From positions 18,872,814-18,936,813 of the forward strand of contig OY821740.1 in the NCBI GenBank assembly GCA_963682055.1: a stretch of DNA of 64,000 nucleotides, read 5' to 3'. A program made the position numbers and the translations under genes. The DNA is from Primula veris. Taxonomy: Eukaryota > Streptophyta > Magnoliopsida > Ericales > Primulaceae. Positions 57,130 to 64,000 of the stretch are shown here, in pieces (position 1 is the stretch's first letter; each line of letters begins with the position of its first letter). The notes under the pieces are model-generated. The model searched no databases. It saw nothing but the letters and a program-made list of their open reading frames with translations, and was not told the DNA's origin.

Positions 57130-57131
<2 letters not shown>

Positions 57132-57190
<59 letters not shown>
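57132..57190. repeat. (TA)n microsatellite
   Basis: Pure TA run of about 59 bp directly before the fold-back MITE; a shorter TA run (57432-57458) follows it. Confidence 0.97.
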
Positions 57191-57192
<2 letters not shown>

Positions 57193-57431
57193 AAGAGGAT
57201 ATATGGATACCATAAAAAACACTTAAATGGACACTTTTTTATAAAAACGCTCCAAATCAATATTTGATTAATGCAAATCTCCACGGTTTCACGACAGGAA
57301 CACAAATATGAGTCTTGTTTTTTATTGTCGTGAAACCGTGGAGATTTGCATTAGCCAAATTTTGATTTGGAGCGTTTTTACGAAAAATTGTCCAAGTTGA
57401 TGTCTAAGTTGATGTTCATATAACATTTTCC
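57191..57431. mobile_element. Fold-back MITE (241 bp) with a 56-bp hairpin arm
   Basis: Left arm 57241-57296 and right arm 57326-57381 are inverted copies with about four mismatches in 56 bp (core GCAAATCTCCACGGTTTCAC). The loop is 29 bp. The outer parts are also imperfectly inverted (GGAAGAGGATATATGGA at the left end, CATATAACATTTTCC at the right end). It is flanked on both sides by (TA)n, so it probably entered a TA site. Confidence 0.72.
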
Positions 57432-57706
57432 ATATATATATATATATATATATATAATGTGGATACGGTAATACTATTGTCATAGCATACAAACATGTCA
57501 TGTGATCATTTATATATCCCATACGGTATGGCCGCTGTAGTTCAAGCTATTATAGTATAAATTAGATTTTTGTTACCTTCGGCTATGGTTAGATTTAGAC
57601 AATTAAGCATGAGACCAGGAGCTAGTCAAAGAAAAAAAAACATGTTTGGATGATTATTGAATCCATAATTATTAGTTTAACACATGTACATGGTAATTGA
57701 ACCTTT

Positions 57707-57778
57707 GTTGTTTAGTATTGAATTTATATTACCAAACCCAACTTGTTTAGTATTGAATTTATATTACCAAACCCAACT
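57707..57778. repeat. 37-bp tandem duplication
   Basis: TTGTTTAGTATTGAATTTAT plus ATTACCAAACCCAAC appears twice in direct tandem. Confidence 0.9.
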
Positions 57779-58010
57779 GTTAGACGATAGGATTTATAAT
57801 TATTTGATGGACTTAATCTGTAACAAGTAAAACATAGAGGACGAAACTCGATCTCGTCAGAAACTGTAGGACTGACTTTGTAATAAGGCTAAAACTGAAT
57901 TTAGTTTACAGTAATTACACATATGATCCCTGTTGTATAATACTTGTATGCAAAACAGTGTATATGTTCGATAATAACCTATATTCGGTCTGTAAAGATT
58001 CACCCACATG

Positions 58011-58011
58011 C

Positions 58012-58069
<58 letters not shown>
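58011..58069. repeat. (TA)n microsatellite
   Basis: TA run with a single interruption (TACATA), inside the copia element. Confidence 0.97.
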
Positions 58070-58073
<4 letters not shown>

Positions 58074-60527
58074 TAAAAGTCAAGTGAATAAAAATTATAC
58101 GTTAACTGAACAAATTGATGTGTTTCCATATAAATTTAGTCCATCCTATTTCATGTTGTAATTACCATGAATAAAATATTCACATATGGCAGTTTAATAA
58201 TAATAATTAGATATTGCTAGTATAAATCGTGATATATTATGTGCTGATTGATGATAATTAGTAAATCTCAGAAGTAGCAACATCTGTATATGTAATCACT
58301 GGCATGTTTATGATATGCTAATTTGCGAAATCATATATTTTCATATTTAAGTTGAAAAAATTATGAATGTTTCCCAACTAGGCTCACCTATGTGGATACG
58401 ATGTTTAGGGAAGATATAGGCGGATAGTTCCTATCTTAATGAGGTCGGGTTTTAAGTGGCATTCGTGCCCTCCACTCTCACCGCCTTTCCTGGTCGTGTT
58501 CAATTAGAGCTACCGAAAGGGATTGAGTAAATAATAATTTCCCCGAGTGTGTTTATATAGTGATGTATGTTTTACCGAATTGGTGTATGAGTATCAACAT
58601 GTCGTTTGATTAATGGGAACCAGTTCACTTGAAAAGCAAAACCAGTGTTTTTCGAACCTGTCGTTCCAAAACAAAATTTGTGCTTGTGCACACCATAAAC
58701 ATATAAACCAGTCATTTTATATGATAACTAATTCAGAACTCCCAACATTGGTTGGATGCCATCTATGATGAGTAAAATCGCAAAGCATACTTGCGAAGTG
58801 AATGCTTAGGCTAGGTATTTTCCGTCAACACATGTTAGTCACCTTGATGTGTGAAAATGGAATGCCCAAATTTTCTGGATGCCATCTTAGATGAGTAAAA
58901 CACGGGCTTGTTGTTACTCTCGAGATGAAGGCTAAGACATTGATTTTATTCTGCCGCCACATTTGCGACATGATGACGTCTATGGTGAACAAATGTTTGA
59001 AATTGACATATTGGAGCGATCTTTCACCAAAATACTAGATTGGAAAATGTATTCCATAAGCAGTAATGTGAATTTATATTCACCATGTTCCTTCATCACC
59101 CATATGTTATTGGATGAGAGTTTACTCGTCCTATTGGGTTTCACGTCCTCGAATTGAGAACCGAGAGTAGATTTAGCCGTCTTAAACTGTCGCAAGCCTG
59201 ACGCTAGTCTAGCCAAGCGAGGTTGAGACAATCGTCAAAACCAAATACATGTGGCTCCAAGAGAGTACTTGAAAGGAACAATAGAGTCTGTTGTCCCAAA
59301 GTAAGAGGCAATGCTCATTGAGCCAATTCTCTGCTATATAAATGACAAAGGTCATACCCGGCTAATCCTTTCATAGTTCACAACTATTATAAGGGTGTAG
59401 AAACCGTAGCTAATGTGGTTAAAGTTAACTGAAAATAAACTCTTGAATCCCCCGATTTTGTGGCTCAAATGAGTTTGGTACCTTTCTTTATTGATTTTGA
59501 TAAATCATTGAGCCAATTTTTCGCTCATCTGGATTATGTTTTTCCATTTGGACCATATTTTTCCATTATGTTTTGCCTGTTTACGAAATTTCTCGAAATA
59601 ATTTAAAGTGTTTTGAGCAAATTCTTTTCAAAATGTGACCAAACTTTAAATTATCAATCTTTATGGCAATACATATGGGGTAGTTGGTTGTCTGGAAATA
59701 GTGGGTAACAATATACCATATAATTTCATCAACTACTTGTCTAAATAGTCTTTTGAATGATTATAGACACGTCGTTCCAAATCGAAATATTTGGTAAAAC
59801 CAAATTGATTTGTGTACCTTCTTGAGTTATAAAATATTCGAGATAATCAGTATTATCAAGTAATAGCTGATGAAAGAATTGAATTTTTTTTACATAGCCT
59901 CCACTCAATACGACCAAAAACGTATTTTAGAGGAGTTGAAATGTCTTTCATGTGTTTGCTACCATATTTTTTAAAGCATTTAAAGTCAGCTTATCATTTT
60001 GTCTGTCGTCGATTGATAAAATATTTACATGCTAAGACATGATTGTCAGTACTATCATTCGTCTGTCGTCGATTGATAAGCGCATTTTGATATTGTGGCA
60101 TTGATCGGATGAGATATTCCCGGATCAAAAGACGATGTTTGATTTATAATCACATTGCATTTGTATCATCTTTGAGGAGATAATTTTATGATTAATTCAA
60201 ACTCCATGCCATTAATGCTCTATTTGAAAGACTAATATGTGTAAAGATTACAAAAATGGACTCGTAGAATTCTTGTAAAGAATTGAAAGAGTTATTGTGG
60301 ACTTATCCAACCATAAGACGGATTATAAATATAAATGGTTATGGTTGATGCATCGACAATAAGGTCACATTTTATTGTTGTCCACAGAAATGCAGCACTT
60401 CCCAAACTCTTAGCCATATCATTAAATTGATAGCTCATGATCCGGATTATCCTGAAAAGTCTAGTCGACTTGATAATGCTGAAGAGTAAGAATTGAAATT
60501 TTGATTTGAATTACTTGAGTTTGGGAA
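58070..60527. other. Interior of the copia element with no assignable domain
   Basis: Presumably decayed gag, protease and integrase core, but no motif is clear. Direct repeats include GATGCCATCT-GATGAGTAAAA (58755 and 58880) and TCTGTCGTCGATTGATAA (60001 and 60061). Confidence 0.4.
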
Positions 60528-60758
60528 TTGAAATTGAACATTATGTCGATTATGTTTAGACCCAAATGGACTCACGGAAAGTTTGATGATGTGACTGCAA
60601 ATGATTGCACGCACTTCTTGGTCTTGCGCACCAAGATTCCTATTTTCGTGTGGGGTTATGATGTACTGCTGCATTGGTCCGTTATGAGCCCTATATACAT
60701 TCAAACACCTTATGCGTACCAGCTGGTTACTGGTTATAAGCCAGAAGTCTCATATTAA
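60528..60758 (+). pseudogene. copia integrase fragment
   Basis: A 76-codon open frame with TKIPIFVWGYDVLLHWSVM followed by TPYAYQLVTGYKPEVSYL, which matches the C-terminal part of copia integrases (aligned from memory of the family). Flanking frames are broken. Confidence 0.6.
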
Positions 60759-61699
60759 TGTGTGTTAGGGGCTTAATTCTTATTTTGATTGAGCCACTAA
60801 ATCGTTCAAAATATGGACCTATGAAGGGGACATAAGTCGATTATGAATCCTCTGCCTATCATTTGATAGAGTACCTTGGCAAGCGATCTCTTTACCGCAT
60901 GACATGCGGAAGTGACATCGCTAAGACTGTTCTCCTCGTTGTTAGGGGGAGATATGCACGTGAACGTTGATAAGAAACGACGTGATGTAACGTGGCATTC
61001 CCACTTAGTCTTAGATTGATCTCACGAGATTATTTATACATGCTGCAAAATGCTTGCAAGGATAGATGTTCCTGTCAGACGCCGTGTTCATATCATAACA
61101 CGTTGCTTTGGCCGAACCCACCAAGCAAAGGACGCTGCCGTCGGCCGTCAGTCTATTGTCCTTCCCAAGATACAAGGAAGTTGACCGGTTCTTAATTCGT
61201 TCAGCCCCAGAGGTGGTGAACTTAAACTCGTTTGTTGCACGAGATTATAAAGGATCTATGAGATGTGTGATTCCTCATCATCCTAAGAATCTTGAAATAT
61301 TTGTTGATCATGATATCATAGACGATATTGAAGCGAAACGAGACTGTCATTGATTAATTGTTCATATATTCGGCGACGACCGATAATATGAGTAAATGAT
61401 GACAGTGAACCATCTACTGTTGCCTGAAGTCAACATAGAACAGACTTGGCTAATGGAAACTTGCAATCCAAGTAGACTCCTCGGCGAAAGTGTGTTCGGA
61501 CCTGTAGCTCCAACACCACCAATGTTAAACGAGTTTGTTTATTTGATTATTCGTAAAGAAGAGTGATGAGAATAATTAGATTGTAGAATGCTCGCCTAGT
61601 AGCACAAGTCTTCTCTCACACCTTGAAATTGATTACGAGATGACTCGTTTACTCGTAATGGACGTTATATGGTTAACTACTTATTCAATTTAGTAGTTT

Positions 61700-62620
61700 C
61701 TAAAAAAAAACTGAGTATGCAGCTATGAATTTGGTAATATTTTATCTCAATGGGGATTTAGACAAAGATGTAGAGGAAGGTCCCTGTGTGACTTCATGTG
61801 CTTGAATCAAGTAGTTTCTGACCACGGAACATGGTCTCAATTAACTGAGACATTCATTATATGGATTATAAAATCCGAGCGGATGTGGTATCCCGCTTAA
61901 ATGATTACTTGATCGGATTGGGATACGTAGAGACACGTTTTATGCCCTTCCGTGTTTTATTACGCAATCCACTTTTGGATTTGCCTTCGAGATGAAGGAC
62001 CTTGGGAAAACACGGTAGTGGCTCGGCCTGATGATTGAGTCTCGTAAAGAATGAATCTAAGTCCATGATTCAGACTACACCCAGAAGGTGTTATGACATT
62101 TTAGTCATCATGACGCTAATTCGTCAGATTCTCCCATGATCGTTCGATCACTAGACATTGATGTAGACCCGGTCCGTCCCTGATGAGACGATGAAGAAAT
62201 ATTGAAGCATGATATTCATATCTAAGTAAAATAAGCGCATCATTGTACTTGGTCTAATGTGCTAGGACGAACACCTCATCTGCTGTGAATGGTATAAGTC
62301 GGCACATCATCACGCTAACACGCTGCCACCGAAATGGCACTAAAGACATATTCCCTTACCTTATATTAATTTTAGAAGTGGGCTTGTTTATCTCATTTGC
62401 GTCGTCGAGTGTACCTACCCCCTTCGGTACTCGAATTAACGCAACCCTTTTTCGGTTATACTGATGCCAGTTACTTATCAAACCCGCATAAGTGACTTTT
62501 CCTAGATGGTTACGTTTTTACCATTAGGAATAAGACGAGATGGTAGAGGTCTTGGAAATACTCCATACAAATCACTATTATCTACTCGTGCTCTATGAGA
62601 CGAGTAGAGAGTGCATATGG
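61700..62620 (+). pseudogene. copia reverse transcriptase and RNase H fragments
   Basis: 61713-61790 reads EYAAMNLVIFYLNGDLDKDV, resembling the copia RT segment DVVTAYLYGSLD. 62132-62182 reads SPMIVRSLDIDVDPVRP, typical of the RT-RNase H connection. 62454-62493 reads GYTDASYLSNPHK, the first acidic block of copia RNase H. Many stops and shifts separate them. Confidence 0.65.
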
Positions 62621-62779
62621 CTTCGAGCTGGTATTATCCATATGAAGTACATGTGTTGTCTCATAATCTAGATGAAGTATTGTCTTACGACAACATGCTA
62701 TTATCGATCAAGAGAGACACGACTAGATTATACTATTTGGTATATCTCGCCGAAAACAAATCTTCAGATATGAAGTACA

Positions 62780-63400
62780 AAGCATCCCGTCGCATGCTCG
62801 TTCTATTCCATATTTGGATTTTACTACACCAAGTCGTATGCAAGTAAAAGTGAAACATCCAGTCGAATGCTCATACTATTTCTTGAAATATGAAATTCTT
62901 GCACCCAGTCGTGTGCAAATGAGGGGAAGCATCCATGTGAATTCTTATTGTATTAATTACTACTTAGTCGAAATCCTCGTACCCTGTTGTGTGCAAGTGA
63001 GAGTGAACATCCAGTCGCATGCTCGTGTACTCTTTTTGTCCTTAGACCAAGGTTTTTTTTTCCCATTAGGTTTTCCTTGTTAAACTTTTTAGCGAGACAC
63101 GTTTCCATCATATCTCACTTAAAATTGCCAAAATTAGAGGGAATATCATGTTGTATCCTTCTTACCACTGTGTACTCTTTTGCCCTTCGACCAGAGGTTT
63201 TTTCCACGGGTTTACTCTGACAAACTTTTGATGAGTCACCTATTTTGTGGTTGATCCCCTACTACTACCACTGTTGCACTCTTTTTTCTTAGACCATTGA
63301 TTTTTCCATTGGGTTTGCTCTGTCAAGGTTTTGATGAGCCACAATGTTTTGTGGTTAGTTACTTACATGAAATTTCGACATGTATCATTCTGCTACACAA
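62780..63400 (+). repeat. Degenerate tandem repeats in the 3' part of the copia element
   Basis: First, units of about 110 bp with GTCG-ATGC-CG and CAAGTGAAAGTGAACATCC-like words (62790-63030, three copies). Then units of about 110-125 bp with ACTCTTTT-CCTT-GACCA, TTTTTCC-GGGTTT and TTTTGATGAG (63026-63350, three copies). Confidence 0.65.
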
Positions 63401-63515
63401 TTTGTCCTATGTACTAGTTTTGTCTCACACTGGGTTTTTCGGCCCTAAGATTTTATGTGTTTAGCAGAATATCGACTGCATGAAGACGAATAATTCAAGA
63501 CGTGCAAATGGGGAG

Positions 63516-63716
63516 TGTTGTAGGATATTATTGGACTCTTGAGCCTTACTCATGGTGGCCTAAGTTGGGCTTTCTACATTGTATAACCATATCTTCTAGT
63601 ATATAAAGAATATTAGGGTTCATTTGTATTCATTCATTCTGATTAATAAAGACTTACTATTCACATGTTCTCTCTATCTCCTATATAATATATATACTGG
63701 GCTAATAAGACTAACA
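63516..63716 (+). repeat. 3' LTR of the copia element (about 201 bp)
   Basis: Starts TGTTGTAGGATATTATTGG and ends AATAAGACTAACA. It contains a TATATAAAG word at 63600 and the TTCATTCATTCTGATTAATA block shared with the left LTR. Confidence 0.75.
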
Positions 63717-64000
63717 ACAATTTTGAAATAATACAAATTTGTTATTACTTAGTCACTATAATACTCGTTGGGTTCTAATTCTATTAAATTTCATAGTAGC
63801 TTGACTAATTATAATGATAGTCGATAGAGCATACATATAATTCTTTCGATTGAATCACCAATACTCATGGTATTTGAATTTTACAAAAAGTTACTAAACT
63901 TTTATTAACACTAATGTGTATATATATAATAACACGACCGCAAGCATAAACGAGCCAGGCAGAGTTGTGTTCGTGATCTTACTAAATGAATGCTAGCTAT
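63717..64000. other. AT-rich flank right of the copia element
   Basis: No gene or repeat recognised up to the window end. Confidence 0.4.

Larger units (their letters stand above)
56736..63716 (+). mobile_element. Decayed Ty1/copia retrotransposon
   Basis: A right LTR (63516-63716) and the last about 110 bp of a left LTR (56736-56846) match at roughly 85%. After the left LTR stands ATACGCTATCAGCAC, a degenerate copia-type primer site. Before the right LTR stands a polypurine CAAATGGGGAG. Between them are plus-strand scraps of a copia polyprotein in many frames: integrase, RT, a SPMIVRSLDIDVDP stretch and RNase H. The interior (6.7 kb) is longer than usual because a MITE and microsatellites sit in it. 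It is an old, dead copy. I cannot assign the lineage. Confidence 0.78.

Noticed and set aside
57117..58161. Frames with Tyr-Ile repeats
   Set aside because: Translation of TA microsatellites.

Overview
The window is nuclear DNA of a flowering plant, probably a eudicot. It is AT-rich and holds two spliced plant genes with GT-AG introns, a clock-type pseudo-response regulator with a CCT domain, and plant LTR retrotransposons of the Ty3/gypsy Tat type and the Ty1/copia type. I cannot name the species. No tRNA, rRNA or CRISPR array was recognised.

Layout. Positions 1-7867 are the 5' part (LTR, gag, pol and two tandem-repeat arrays) of a minus-strand Tat-like element that runs off the left edge ('element 1'). 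Positions 8942-17452 are a seven-exon plus-strand gene for phosphatidylglycerophosphate synthase (PGP1 type, 288 aa). Its first intron is 6 kb long and filled with a degenerate minisatellite. Positions 18970-25792, convergent with it, are a nine-exon minus-strand gene for a PRR7-like pseudo-response regulator (759 aa), with an apparent 5'UTR intron and a G-box/ABRE-bearing promoter up to about 27300. Positions 27300-33900 are AT-rich intergenic DNA with a small Helitron, a MITE and a local duplication. Positions 33902-50164 are a complete 16.26-kb Tat-like element ('element 2') with two 556-bp LTRs and a perfect 5-bp target-site duplication (GTTTC). Positions 50165-56700 are intergenic DNA with a second Helitron of the same family. 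Positions about 56736-63716 are a decayed Ty1/copia element containing a fold-back MITE between TA microsatellites.

The most unusual part is the 3' third of element 2. Its gag-pol carries ten stop codons and a frameshift. On the opposite strand, between pol and the 3' LTR, lies a set of largely open genes. One is a five-exon gene (45034-41801, about 842 codons) whose introns all fall in phase 0. Five separate small genes, each about 100-160 codons, encode helix-rich, coiled-coil-like proteins, and each has its own TATA box 50-100 bp upstream of the ATG. Antisense ORFs are known in Tat-lineage elements. A row of small promoter-bearing antisense modules that outlasts gag-pol is, as far as I know, not a standard description.

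The two host genes are ordinary in function: plastid/mitochondrial phosphatidylglycerol synthesis and the circadian clock. Exon borders were set by reading splice signals and checking phase. All seven PGP1 exons and all nine PRR exons join in frame.
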